Shown one piece after another: positions 1 to 8,541 of a stretch of DNA of 64,000 bases. The stretch is from Cyanobacteria bacterium SW_9_44_58. Its GTDB lineage: Bacteria; Cyanobacteriota; Cyanobacteriia; Cyanobacteriales; Rubidibacteraceae. Position numbers and translations under genes: made by a program. Below the pieces are notes generated by a model. It saw only the letters and a list, made by a program, of their open reading frames with translations, searched no databases and was not told where the DNA came from. Positions within the stretch are counted from its first letter, which is position 1. Each line of letters starts with the position of its first letter. The stretch spans positions 1-64,000 of the forward strand of contig PXPI01000099.1 of assembly GCA_003021905.1 (NCBI GenBank), given 5' to 3'.

Positions 1-170
1 TTTTTCCGAAAATCAATTGAATAAGGTTGCATGGACACGCTTATTTTAATCTACTGTCTTTCCTTCTCAGTGTACCTTATTGGTCTGAGAATTGCTATAG
101 GATGAATTTCTATTCTTTTTTATCAGTAAGGAATTGGCAGGCGTAACTCCTGGAAAAGAAACGTTGTCTC

Positions 171-725
171 TCAACCGTTTAATAACTTTTCGACAGAAAC
201 TGCTACTTCCGGAAATGCCAATGGCGAAATCTCTCCTGCGGTTAGGGAAAATTGTGAGGTATAATCTCCTTGAACAGGTTCCCGAAAAACAATCAATTGT
301 TCATGGTTTAAATCTCGCACCCAGTATTCAAGAATATTGGCTTGCGCATAGGTTTGACGTTTCACTTCTAAATCTTTTGTCAAGCTTGTACTCGAGAATT
401 CAATCAACCAGAAAATGTTTTCAGGATAGGGATGATGTTGCAGATATTCTCGACCTAGGCGCTGAACAATAGCAAGATCCGGTTCCGGTTCCGAATTGCT
501 GTTGGAAAGAGTAATTGGCGCAACTTCCCGAATAGCAACGCGATTTCCTAGCAGTTGGATTAAATACTCCTTGGTTTCCATGCGAAAATAAGCATGGGGT
601 TCAGCTTCGGGAGACATTTCGACAATTTCTCCATTCAGAAGTTCCACCTGACGATCGTCGAGAAGCCCTACCTGAATCATCCGATGATAGTCTTCTAGGG
701 TCCATTTTGCTGTAGTGACACTCAT
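171..725 (-). CDS. Uma2 family (DUF820) PD-(D/E)XK nuclease-like protein
   Basis: Restriction-endonuclease-like fold protein of the Uma2/DUF820 family, which is greatly expanded in cyanobacteria and whose cellular role is not established. The order of motifs fits the family: an N-terminal WTLEDYHRM segment, then PEPDLAIV (metal-binding Asp), IEFSSTSLTKDLEVK (Glu and Lys of the core) and ILEYWVRDL. I chose the ATG at 725 because AGAGGAAA lies just upstream and homologues begin near MSVTTAKWT; an upstream in-frame ATG at 758 would add 11 residues. It is a single-gene unit facing away from carA. The family assignment is firm, the function is not. Confidence 0.85.
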   Translation of the reverse strand: MSVTTAKWTLEDYHRMIQVGLLDDRQVELLNGEIVEMSPEAEPHAYFRMETKEYLIQLLGNRVAIREVAPITLSNSNSEPEPDLAIVQRLGREYLQHHPYPENIFWLIEFSSTSLTKDLEVKRQTYAQANILEYWVRDLNHEQLIVFREPVQGDYTSQFSLTAGEISPLAFPEVAVSVEKLLNG

Positions 726-897
726 GCCAGTTTCCTCTGTGTTGCCAACAGACTTCATCTATTGTGGCATTCTTTCAGAATTGATCAGGGAGAATAGATA
801 ATAGATAATTAGAGAGACAAGTATTCTGCCTTATCCTGCTCACAGAAGCTTCACTGAGCGTTGGGGAATTAAGTGACAGTAACAAAACCATATACAA

Positions 898-2037
898 ATG
901 ATCAATCATCAGGTAGAACCCGCATTACTGGTATTAGAAGACGGAAGCGTCTTTCGAGGCAAATCCTTTGGCGCTAAAGGAACAGCCGTGGGAGAAGTGG
1001 TCTTTAACACCGGAATGACTGGCTATCAGGAAGTATTAACCGATCCCAGCTATCGCGGCCAAATTATTGCCTTTACTTATCCTGAATTGGGCAACACCGG
1101 CGTTAATCCCGAGGATGAAGAATCGGATCAGCCCCATGTGCGAGGCGCGATCGCGCGCAATGTCTGCTATTTTCCCAGCAATTGGCGATCGCGCGGGTCT
1201 CTCCCGGACTATTTAGCCCAGCATCATATCCCTGGCATCTATGGGGTAGATACTCGTGCCCTAACTCGCATTTTACGCTCTTCTGGGGCCATGAACGGTG
1301 CCATTTCCACAGAAATTCTTGATGAAAAAGAACTGCTGAAACAGGTGCAAAATGCCCCGGCAATGTTGGGGTTAAACTTAGTCAAAGAAGTGACCACCAA
1401 ACAAATTTATGAATGGTCGGATCCCACTGATACCCGTTGGGAGTTCCGTCCTGTTGTCGGCGAAAATGATCCCGTTCCCTTAACTGTGGTGGCCATCGAC
1501 TTCGGCATTAAACGCAATATCCTGCGCCGTCTAGCCAGTTACGGCTGTCGGGTAATTGTCGTTCCCGCAGATTGCCCCCCGGAACAAATTTATCAATATG
1601 ATCCTGATGGGATTTTTCTGTCTAATGGCCCTGGTGATCCGGCAGTGGTCAAAGAAGGCATTGAAACCACAAAAGCCCTTCTGCAGCAAGGAAAACCCAT
1701 GTTTGGGATTTGTATGGGACACCAAATTCTAGGACTGTCTCTAGGGGCAGAAACCTTTAAATTAAAATTTGGGCATCGTGGACTGAATCAACCTGCAGGG
1801 TTACAACAAAGTGTGGAGATTACCAGTCAAAATCATGGCTTTGCGGTAACAGAAGATTCCTTGCAAGCTGATGTTGAAATTACTCATCTCAACTTGAACG
1901 ACCGTACAGTTGCCGGTTTACGTCATAAAACCTTACCGGTATTTTCTGTACAATATCACCCGGAAGCAAGCCCCGGTCCCCATGACGCCGACTATTTATT
2001 TGCCCAATTTGTCGCCTCCATGCGGGAATATCGGTAA
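898..2037 (+). CDS. carA: Carbamoyl-phosphate synthase small subunit
   Basis: Glutaminase subunit of carbamoyl-phosphate synthase, which hydrolyses glutamine and channels ammonia to CarB for arginine and pyrimidine synthesis in the cytoplasm. The N-terminal small-chain domain (about residues 1-140, with [14 protein letters not shown]) is followed by a class I glutamine amidotransferase domain (about 198-375). The GATase has SNGPGDP, the nucleophile elbow MFGICMGHQ with Cys272, and the His354/Glu356 pair in QYHPEAS. At 379 aa it is full length. carB is not adjacent, as is common in cyanobacteria. The ATG at 898 has no strong ribosome binding site. Confidence 0.97.
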   Translation: MINHQVEPALLVLEDGSVFRGKSFGAKGTAVGEVVFNTGMTGYQEVLTDPSYRGQIIAFTYPELGNTGVNPEDEESDQPHVRGAIARNVCYFPSNWRSRGSLPDYLAQHHIPGIYGVDTRALTRILRSSGAMNGAISTEILDEKELLKQVQNAPAMLGLNLVKEVTTKQIYEWSDPTDTRWEFRPVVGENDPVPLTVVAIDFGIKRNILRRLASYGCRVIVVPADCPPEQIYQYDPDGIFLSNGPGDPAVVKEGIETTKALLQQGKPMFGICMGHQILGLSLGAETFKLKFGHRGLNQPAGLQQSVEITSQNHGFAVTEDSLQADVEITHLNLNDRTVAGLRHKTLPVFSVQYHPEASPGPHDADYLFAQFVASMREYR

Positions 2038-2169
2038 CCAACACAACTGAGACGTTAGTGAGACGATCCAAGCAAGAAAATATGCTAGTATACACTATCT
2101 ATCACAGGTTATTTTTGCGAAGGCATAATCTCCAACTCACTCAGATTTACCAATTGAAAGGAGGGTCTT

Positions 2170-2532
2170 ATTCCTGAACAACTCAACTTAACCGTCAGTT
2201 TGCGGGGAACACGGGAAACTAAAGAAAATTGCCAAATTTTTCGGTTAACTGGCTTGCTCGATGCCTTTTCCGAACCCACTTTCGCGAAAGTCATGGGCAA
2301 ATGTATTGAGGGAGGGCCAAAAAATATTATTTTGGTTCTATCTCAAATTGATTTTGTGGATAGTTCGGGCTTAGGGGCGTTGGTCCAACTCGTTAAAAAG
2401 GCCCAAAGTGAAGGGGGAACACTTCAAATTGTTACCAATGCTAGGGTGACACAAACGGTCAAACTTGTTCGTTTGGAAAATTTCCTTTCTTTACAGCCTA
2501 GTTTAGAAGAGGCTTTGGAATCCTTAAATTAA
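2170..2532 (+). CDS. STAS-domain anti-sigma factor antagonist, probable ATT start
   Basis: Small STAS-domain protein of the SpoIIAA/RsbV type, which in characterised cases binds an anti-sigma factor when its conserved serine is dephosphorylated. The fold is clear: LTGLLDAFSEPTFAKV, then IDFVDSSGLGALVQLVKKA with the phosphorylatable DSSG serine, then QTVKLVRLENFLSLQPS. The reading frame is open from 2158. A strong ribosome binding site, AAAGGAGGG (2157-2165), sits 4-5 bases before ATT at 2170; the next usable start is TTG at 2200, about 35 bases from that site. ATT therefore looks like the real start, giving 120 aa. If TTG2200 is used the protein has 110 aa and loses the first beta strand. Confidence 0.85.
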   Translation: MPEQLNLTVSLRGTRETKENCQIFRLTGLLDAFSEPTFAKVMGKCIEGGPKNIILVLSQIDFVDSSGLGALVQLVKKAQSEGGTLQIVTNARVTQTVKLVRLENFLSLQPSLEEALESLN

Positions 2533-2607
2533 TTCCTGCTGGGAACCGCTATCAACATTGTCAAAAATGCTGCTTTGCTTAAAATAAACCGATAAACTGG
2601 AAAAAAT

Positions 2608-3069
2608 TTGGCACCGCAACCCCATCAACCCAATAATTGTGATTCCGAAGTCGGATTCTTTTCAACTTTGGGGGGATTGGAAAACTTGCCCCCCTTAGAA
2701 CAAATTTCTCCAGCAGGCTTAGCTTATATTGGCGATGCCGTTTATGAACTTTATGTCCGTTTATACTATTTATTGCCCCCCAAGCATATTGCTGATTATC
2801 ATCAATTAGTTGTGGCGGAAGTACGGGCAGAAAACCAAGCCCAGCAATTGCAAGCCCTAATTCCCTATTTGACAGAATCGGAACAGGAAATTGTTAAACG
2901 GGGACGCAACGCAGCGGCTAAACCGCCTCGTCGCCTGTCTGCCCAAGTTTATCAGCAAGCAACGAGTTTGGAAACGTTAGTAGGTTACCTGTTTTTAAGT
3001 GATAAAAATCGTTTACAATCACTATTGTTGTCGTTACAAGAAAATCAAACCCCTACTAATAACAGCTAG
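2608..3069 (+). CDS. mrnC: Mini-ribonuclease 3
   Basis: RNase III catalytic-domain-only enzyme that in Bacillus matures 23S rRNA by trimming double-stranded precursor ends. The family signature PAGLAYIGDAVYELYVR contains the active-site Asp/Glu, and KRGRNAAAKPPRR and LETLVGYLFL follow as in other Mini-III proteins. No dsRNA-binding domain is present. The TTG start at 2608 gives 153 aa, slightly longer than typical because of about 25 non-conserved N-terminal residues. It lies 75 bases after the STAS gene and just before rlmB, so the two rRNA-processing genes may be cotranscribed. Confidence 0.9.
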   Translation: MAPQPHQPNNCDSEVGFFSTLGGLENLPPLEQISPAGLAYIGDAVYELYVRLYYLLPPKHIADYHQLVVAEVRAENQAQQLQALIPYLTESEQEIVKRGRNAAAKPPRRLSAQVYQQATSLETLVGYLFLSDKNRLQSLLLSLQENQTPTNNS

Positions 3070-3119
3070 TTTATCATTAACCCGCAATTGTCAGTGAGCA
3101 ATTGTCAACGCCATTAGTT

Positions 3120-3998
3120 ATGAGTGAAACGCCCCATAAGGGAAATCCCAAAAACAGAAAAGGCAAACCTTTTCCCGGTTCTAGCCGCCCAAAACCGAAA
3201 AAATCGGAATCGCCAAATCAACAAGCCTCTCCGGGTGAGGATGATGACTTTATTTACGGCCGCCATACTGTCTTAGCCGCTTTAGAAAATCAACGCCAAC
3301 TCAATCGGATCTGGATCACTCCAAAACTCCGCTACAATAGTACGTTTAATTCGTTACTGCAAACGGCCAAAAAGCAGGGTACTGTCATTGATGAGGTTAG
3401 TATCGAGCGCCTGAATAAAATGACTCGCGGGGCAAATCATCAAGGGGTGGCGGCGCAAATGGCGCCCTACCATTATTTAGAATTGAACGAGTTAATTGAA
3501 AAAGTTAAAACTAGCAAGAAACCCCCTATTATTGCCGCTGAAGGCATTACGGATCCGCAAAATTTAGGAGCGATTATTCGCAGCGCCGAAGCGTTGGGTG
3601 CACAGGGATTGGTCATTCCGCAACGACGGGCAGTGGGAATCACTTCTACCGTCATGAAAGTTGCGGCCGGCGCGTTAGAATATCTGCCAACGGCAAGGGT
3701 GGTTAATTTTGCACGTGCTTTGGAAACGCTAAAACAATCAGGATTTTGGATTTACGGCACCGTTGCCGAAGGCGGAAAAGGTTTGCCCGAGGTTGATTTT
3801 GATGAATCGGCAGTTTTGGTCGTTGGGGGCGAACAACAAGGGTTAAATTTGTTGACTCAGCGCCATTGCGATGAGTTAGTCTCGATTCCCTTAACCGGCA
3901 AAACGGAGAGTTTGAATGCTCATGTTGCCTGCGCGATCGCGCTTTATGAACTCTCCTGTCGGCGGAAAAAACCCCTGAATCTATCGCAAGGGGTTTGA
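3120..3998 (+). CDS. rlmB: 23S rRNA (guanosine-2'-O-)-methyltransferase RlmB (TrmH/SpoU family)
   Basis: SPOUT-class methyltransferase that 2'-O-methylates a guanosine of 23S rRNA. A basic, low-complexity N-terminal tail (about 45 residues, rich in Pro, Lys and Ser) precedes the substrate-binding domain beginning DDFIYGRHTVLAALE. The SpoU motifs follow: EGITDPQNLGAIIRSAEALG, VVGGEQQGLNLL and IPLTGKTESLNAHVACAIALY, which form the knot and the SAM site. ATG at 3120 is preferred; a TTG at 3102 in the same frame would add six residues, and neither has a good ribosome binding site. It follows mrnC by 50 bases. Confidence 0.93.
   Translation: MSETPHKGNPKNRKGKPFPGSSRPKPKKSESPNQQASPGEDDDFIYGRHTVLAALENQRQLNRIWITPKLRYNSTFNSLLQTAKKQGTVIDEVSIERLNKMTRGANHQGVAAQMAPYHYLELNELIEKVKTSKKPPIIAAEGITDPQNLGAIIRSAEALGAQGLVIPQRRAVGITSTVMKVAAGALEYLPTARVVNFARALETLKQSGFWIYGTVAEGGKGLPEVDFDESAVLVVGGEQQGLNLLTQRHCDELVSIPLTGKTESLNAHVACAIALYELSCRRKKPLNLSQGV
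3969..3996 (-). terminator. Possible minus-strand terminator hairpin at the rlmB 3' end
   Basis: AAACCCCT (3969-3976) pairs with AGGGGTTT (3989-3996) and overlaps the rlmB stop codon. On the minus strand the stem is followed by TTTTTT, so it would stop transcription coming from folB rather than from rlmB. It lies about 360 bases beyond the folB stop. Inference from structure only. Confidence 0.3.
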
Positions 3999-4078
3999 AA
4001 AAAATCGAAAAAGTTCACAACATTAAAGACAGTAGCATTGTTTGACATCGCGTTTGAATTACGTCATCTTCAAAAAAC

Positions 4079-4381
4079 ATGGAAGAGTTTATCCTATCAA
4101 TCCTGGAATTTTTCGGCCAAGCCTGGTGGGTAGAAGTTAAAACCGAATCCCCCAGATGTACTTATTATTTTGGTCCTTTTTTGAGAAAACGGGAAGCTGA
4201 GAAGTGGAAGCCAGGCTATGTAGAAGATTTGGAAGGAGAAGGGGCAGAAATTGTTTCTCTGGCGGTTAAACGCTGTAAACCCGCCATTGTAACCGACTAT
4301 GAAGAACACGACGAACCAACAAGTGAGCAGCTTCCTAGCTTCAGTGGCAGCCGCGAGGTTAATAAGGCTTTTCGCGAGTAA
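4079..4381 (+). CDS. DUF1816 domain-containing protein
   Basis: Small cyanobacterial protein of unknown function (100 aa). The DUF1816 core is visible: FFGQAWWVEVKTESPRCTYY, FGPFLRKREAEKWKPGYVED and EIVSLAVKRCKPAIVT. The C-terminal 30 residues are polar and probably disordered. No transmembrane segment or signal peptide is seen, so it is probably cytoplasmic. The ATG at 4079 is the only sensible start. Its 3' end overlaps the convergent folB gene by 23 bases. I do not know its job. Confidence 0.85.
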   Translation: MEEFILSILEFFGQAWWVEVKTESPRCTYYFGPFLRKREAEKWKPGYVEDLEGEGAEIVSLAVKRCKPAIVTDYEEHDEPTSEQLPSFSGSREVNKAFRE

Positions 4382-4721
4382 TTTCGATGGCAATGTTCCC
4401 GCTAAAATTCGGGATGGGAGGGGATGGTTTTGCCAGCTCCACCTTGACTTTTTGTACTAAGTTTAAGTCTAATACGGATTGCGCGATCGCGTGGGCTAGT
4501 TTTTCCACTAGCGTGAATTTTTTCGTCTTGATGAGATGTTTGACTTGCGCGATCGCGTTTCGGTAATCAAGGGTATCGGCGATATCATCGCTTTTTCCTG
4601 CCGGCGCTAAATCAACCCAGAGCGTGAGGTTAACTTCAAACCACTGTCCTAAGACTTGTTCTTCTGGTAAAAAACCAGTATAACCATAGCAATGAATTTT
4701 ATTAATTTTGATAGTGTCCAT
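4359..4721 (-). CDS. folB: Dihydroneopterin aldolase
   Basis: Folate-pathway enzyme that cleaves 7,8-dihydroneopterin to 6-hydroxymethyl-7,8-dihydropterin and glycolaldehyde. The tunnelling fold begins MDTIKINKIHCYGYTGFLPE, contains the conserved Glu in LPEEQVLGQWFEV and Tyr/Asp in DTLDYRNAI, and ends with TLVEKLAHAIA and VELAKPSPPIP. The start at 4721 gives the usual length of 120 aa; an upstream in-frame ATG at 4748 would add nine residues lacking similarity to the family. It converges with the DUF1816 gene and faces away from ktrB. Confidence 0.93.
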   Translation of the reverse strand: MDTIKINKIHCYGYTGFLPEEQVLGQWFEVNLTLWVDLAPAGKSDDIADTLDYRNAIAQVKHLIKTKKFTLVEKLAHAIAQSVLDLNLVQKVKVELAKPSPPIPNFSGNIAIEITREKPY

Positions 4722-4823
4722 AGAAGCTTTAAAATAACAATCAATCACTATTTTACTATCAAAGTTCTAACTGTTTGCCAGCGATTATCAATCACGAATC
4801 ATCAATAATAACTAAGAAAGATA

Positions 4824-6164
4824 ATGAGTATTGCCCGAACCATTTGTCTTGGTTTTTTAGCGGTTATTTCAGTGGGGACGCTGTTATTAATTTTCCCTTT
4901 CACCACTGCCGATGGCAATTGGAATGATCCCATTACTGCTCTTTTTACTGCCACATCTGCTGTTTGTGTTACTGGCTTAGCAGTTGTAGATACCGGTACT
5001 TATTTCTCCTTTTGGGGACAGCTGATCATTTTATTACTAATCCAAATTGGCGGATTAGGTTATGTGACCACAAACACGTTTTTGCTATTTTTAATCCGTA
5101 AAAAATTTGATTTTCGGCAAAAAGTTGCAATTCAAGAATCGTTTGATCGTCCTTTTTTACAGGGAAGTAAAAATCTTTTAGTTTCCATTATTGCAACAAC
5201 AATAATCTTTGAGCTAACAGGTTTTTTTTTGTTACTTCCTTTATTTTCCGAGGAAAATTACGCCATTTGGCTAGCCTTGTTTCATAGTATTAGTGCTTGG
5301 AATAATGCGGGATTCAGCTTATTTAGCAACAGCTTAATGGACTATCAATCTTCTCTGCTAGCTAATCTTGTTATTCCCATACTAATTATTTTTGGCGGAT
5401 TAGGATATCAAGCGATTTTTGAAATGTTTATTTGGCTGAGACAGCAATTTTATAAAAAAATCCTTGCTAAAAATACAGAGATTTTTGTTTTTTCACTCAA
5501 CTCAAAAATTGTGACTGAAACCACTTTAATTCTTTTAATTGTCGGGACAGTTGCTTTTTTCTTTACAGACTTTAGCAATGCCAGTATTTTTGGTGATTTG
5601 CCGCTAAAACAGCGTGTCTTAGGGGCTTGGTTTCAATCAGTTACCACTCGCACTGCTGGATTTAACACGGTTGACATTAGTGCGATGACCGATGCAGGAT
5701 TATTTATTACTATTGCTTTTATGGTAATTGGTGCCAGTCCCAGCGGCACTGGCGGCGGTTTAAAAACAACAACCTTACGAATTTTAATTAATTCGACAAT
5801 TTCAACGTTGCAAGGAAAAACCGACGTTATCATTTATAAAAGACGAGTCCCTGTCAATTTAATTTTGAAAGCATTAGGAGTTCTGTGTACTTCAGTTGCT
5901 TTAGTCACAGTTGCTACCGCTTTAATTGCAATTACAGATCCCCAATTAAGCTTTATTCAAATTTTCTTTGAAGTTTGTTCCGCCTTTGCCACAGTGGGAC
6001 TTTCAACAGGGATTACCGGCAGTTTATCGGCACTGGGAAAACTGATTATCGCTATTACTATGTATATCGGCAGAGTCGGGGTTTTAATTGTTATTAATAC
6101 GCTGGTTCAGGCTTCTTCTCCTAGTGCTATTCACTATCCTGAAGAAAACCTATTAGTCGGATAA
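4824..6164 (+). CDS. ktrB: Potassium uptake protein, TrkH/KtrB family
   Basis: Integral membrane, ion-translocating subunit of a Ktr/Trk potassium (often sodium-dependent) uptake system. The 446-aa protein is hydrophobic throughout and has the four M1-P-M2 repeats of the family, with pore segments visible around TATSAVCVTGLAV, HSISAWNNAGFSL, SVTTRTAGFNTVD and SAFATVGLSTGIT, each carrying the conserved selectivity-filter Gly. ktrA follows after 83 bases on the same strand, so the pair is likely one operon. In Synechocystis the Ktr system serves adaptation to hyperosmotic shock. The assignment to KtrB rather than TrkH rests on length. Confidence 0.93.
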   Translation: MSIARTICLGFLAVISVGTLLLIFPFTTADGNWNDPITALFTATSAVCVTGLAVVDTGTYFSFWGQLIILLLIQIGGLGYVTTNTFLLFLIRKKFDFRQKVAIQESFDRPFLQGSKNLLVSIIATTIIFELTGFFLLLPLFSEENYAIWLALFHSISAWNNAGFSLFSNSLMDYQSSLLANLVIPILIIFGGLGYQAIFEMFIWLRQQFYKKILAKNTEIFVFSLNSKIVTETTLILLIVGTVAFFFTDFSNASIFGDLPLKQRVLGAWFQSVTTRTAGFNTVDISAMTDAGLFITIAFMVIGASPSGTGGGLKTTTLRILINSTISTLQGKTDVIIYKRRVPVNLILKALGVLCTSVALVTVATALIAITDPQLSFIQIFFEVCSAFATVGLSTGITGSLSALGKLIIAITMYIGRVGVLIVINTLVQASSPSAIHYPEENLLVG

Positions 6165-6247
6165 AATGGAATTGATCTTTTCGACTAATTGTTAATCGTT
6201 AAGCAATTACTGATCATTGACTATTATTACTCCTTTAAGTTAGCGCT

Positions 6248-7003
6248 GTGGATATTAGAGCTTCTCTTAAAATTTTCGATCAATTTCGTCATCAACCTCA
6301 AGAATTTGCAGTTATTGGTTTAGGGCGATTTGGCCAGGCAGTCTGCGGCGAATTGCGAAAATTAGGCTGTGAAGTTTTAGGAACTGATTGCGATGAAACC
6401 TTAGTGAATCAAGTGTTAACGGATAAGCTAGTGTCTCATGCCATTGAAATGGACGCTACCAAACCGGCAGCCTTAAAAGAAGCGGGAATTTTTGAATTTG
6501 AAGTTGTTATTATCGCGATCGGAGACTATGTTCAAGAAAGTATTATTACGACCCTAAATGTTAAAGAAAACGGCGTCAAATACGTAGTTGCCAAAGCCTC
6601 TTCGCATATCCATGGTAAGCTATTAAAACGAGTCGGCGCCGATCGCGTGGTCTTTCCCGAACGGGATGCCGGGTATGAATTAGCCCAGGCTCTTGCCCAA
6701 CCGGCAATTTTAGATAAATTTGACCTGGATCCCGAACATAGTATTGTGGATATTCAAATCCCGGAAGCCTTTGATGGGCATACGTTAGAAGAATTAGAAC
6801 TCAGAACCCGCTACGGATTAAACGTCATTGCCGTGAAATATGGCGAAAAATTTGATATTAATCCCACCCCTGATTATCGACTGGTCAAAGGTTCTCAAAT
6901 GATTGTCGTTGGATCTAATCAAGATATTAAACGCTTGCCCCAAGACTCAAATCAGCAACACATTCAATCAGACGAAGCAGGGGAATTGGAACAAGGGGTT
7001 TAA
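6248..7003 (+). CDS. ktrA: Ktr/Trk potassium uptake regulatory subunit (RCK domain)
   Basis: Cytoplasmic gating subunit that binds nucleotide and regulates the KtrB channel. RCK_N (about residues 18-140) has the Rossmann motif VIGLGRFGQAV and an acidic residue at the end of the second strand (GTDCDE). RCK_C/TrkA_C (about 160-230) carries IPEAFDGHTLEELELRTRYG. The start is GTG at 6248; no ATG is available before the Rossmann fold. The last 25 residues are acidic and glutamine-rich. It lies directly downstream of ktrB, as expected for a two-subunit system. Confidence 0.93.
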   Translation: MDIRASLKIFDQFRHQPQEFAVIGLGRFGQAVCGELRKLGCEVLGTDCDETLVNQVLTDKLVSHAIEMDATKPAALKEAGIFEFEVVIIAIGDYVQESIITTLNVKENGVKYVVAKASSHIHGKLLKRVGADRVVFPERDAGYELAQALAQPAILDKFDLDPEHSIVDIQIPEAFDGHTLEELELRTRYGLNVIAVKYGEKFDINPTPDYRLVKGSQMIVVGSNQDIKRLPQDSNQQHIQSDEAGELEQGV

Positions 7004-7038
7004 TTAATCCGATGTTTTTATGTTGCAATCCGTTCTCT

Positions 7039-7614
7039 CTAAGCTAGATTTAAGTCCAATAAACCAGGGGGCAGTTCTAGTTCCAATTGTCCGTTTTCTA
7101 AATCCACAACGGGAACAATTTCTTCCACAAATGGAATCAAAATATTAGATGGGGATTTTTCCGAAAAATGTTTGTCTAAAAATGCTTGTTCTAATTTCAC
7201 CACTAATAATTCATTGCCAGCGACATAAATATCAACAACATGGCCGATTCTCTCCCCAGTTTCTTGATCAAAAACAGCAAGATTAATTAAATCATCAAAA
7301 TGGTATTCATTGTTTTCTAAGATTGGCCGATCGCGCTTTTCCACAAATAACTTGCTTTTTCGCAATGCCTCAGCTTCATTGCGATTTGTTACTTCTTGAA
7401 ACGCCACCACATATAATCCTTTTCCAGGTTGATAATATCCCCGTTTTAAGGTTACCCATTCATAACTATCTTGGTTGGGACGTTTGAGTAACCGTTTTCC
7501 CGGCTTTTTAAACCGTTCTGGAAAATCGGAATTGGTATAAACTTTCACTTCTCCTTTAATGCCATGAGGCGCAACAATAGTGCCAATTTCAATTAATTCC
7601 AACTCTTCCGTCAT
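7039..7614 (-). CDS. rimM: Ribosome maturation factor RimM
   Basis: 30S subunit assembly factor that binds ribosomal protein uS19 and helps 16S rRNA processing. The N-terminal RimM domain opens with IEIGTIVAPHGIKGEVKVY, and the C-terminal PRC-barrel ends with ILIPFVEEIVPVVDLENGQ, the family hallmark. I place the start at ATG 7614 (MTEELELIEIG); the TTG at 7632 would add six residues. It is convergent with ktrA, with 35 bases between the stops and no obvious hairpin. Confidence 0.95.
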   Translation of the reverse strand: MTEELELIEIGTIVAPHGIKGEVKVYTNSDFPERFKKPGKRLLKRPNQDSYEWVTLKRGYYQPGKGLYVVAFQEVTNRNEAEALRKSKLFVEKRDRPILENNEYHFDDLINLAVFDQETGERIGHVVDIYVAGNELLVVKLEQAFLDKHFSEKSPSNILIPFVEEIVPVVDLENGQLELELPPGLLDLNLA

Positions 7615-7656
7615 TACCGCTGTCTTAATCAACTAATCAACGCGCGCGATCGACAA

Positions 7657-8541
7657 TTATTCCTGCCAACTCCGAAGTTGGAAATAAACTAACACAAACG
7701 TCGCCATTAACAATACAGCCGCTGCCGCCGCGGCATAACCAAAATCAAATCTGGCAAAGGCTTCCTGATAAATATAATAAACCAACAAATTGGTGGAATT
7801 AAGGGGACCGCCGCCTGTAACAACATAAACTTGTTCAAAACTGCGCAGGGTGAAAATCAGCGTGGTAATCGCGGTAAACACTAACGTGGGACGCAATCCC
7901 GGTAACGTAATATGCCAAAACTTAGCAAATCCATCCGCACCGTCTAATTCCGCTGCTTCATATCGGATTTGGGGAATAGCTTGCAATCCCGCTAAAAATA
8001 CCACCATATTGAATCCAAGTTGTTGCCAACTGCTAAGCAAAATCAACACCGGCATTGCCCAGACGGTACTATTGAGCCAAGGAATCGGATCCAATCCTAG
8101 CGTCGTTAATAAGTCATTAACTGGCCCTTGATTTTGAAATAGCCAACGAAACCCTAATCCCACAGCCACTAAAGAGGTAATCGAGGGAATAAAATAAACG
8201 GTGCGTAACAGCCCCCGCAATGGCACTGATTGATTCAGCAAAACAGCAATAATTAATGGCAAAATTAAACTGGGAATGACGGTGGCAACGGTAAAATAAA
8301 CCGTATTCCCCATTACCTGCCAAAAGTCTGGGTTCATCAATAAACGCAAATAGTTGCGCAATCCCACCCATTGCCCCCCTTGCGGGGTAAAACTGCCAGT
8401 TGTCAAACTCAGATAAAGCAGATAGCCAATGGGATAAAAGACAAAAATCCCCAGCCCAATTAAAGCAGGGGCGAGAAATAGCCAAGCGGTCACCGCTTCT
8501 TGTCGCTGCTGCCCAAAAACATTAATCGGTTTCGTCTTCAT
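7657..8541 (-). CDS. Carbohydrate-type ABC transporter permease (MalF-like)
   Basis: Inner-membrane permease of a sugar or compatible-solute ABC importer of the MalF/UgpA type. Six hydrophobic segments are visible, and the coupling EAA loop that docks the ATPase reads EAAELDGADGFAKFWHITLP (about residues 200-219). Its 5' end overlaps the upstream M48 protease gene by 20 bases, so translation is probably coupled. No binding protein, second permease or ATPase is nearby, so substrate and partners cannot be inferred; cyanobacterial glucosylglycerol and sugar transporters have relatives of this type. Confidence 0.9.
   Translation of the reverse strand: MKTKPINVFGQQRQEAVTAWLFLAPALIGLGIFVFYPIGYLLYLSLTTGSFTPQGGQWVGLRNYLRLLMNPDFWQVMGNTVYFTVATVIPSLILPLIIAVLLNQSVPLRGLLRTVYFIPSITSLVAVGLGFRWLFQNQGPVNDLLTTLGLDPIPWLNSTVWAMPVLILLSSWQQLGFNMVVFLAGLQAIPQIRYEAAELDGADGFAKFWHITLPGLRPTLVFTAITTLIFTLRSFEQVYVVTGGGPLNSTNLLVYYIYQEAFARFDFGYAAAAAAVLLMATFVLVYFQLRSWQE

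Noticed and set aside
134-472. Plus-strand open frame of 112 codons
   Set aside because: It lies antisense to the Uma2-family gene, whose protein shows clear family motifs; this frame has no recognisable domain.
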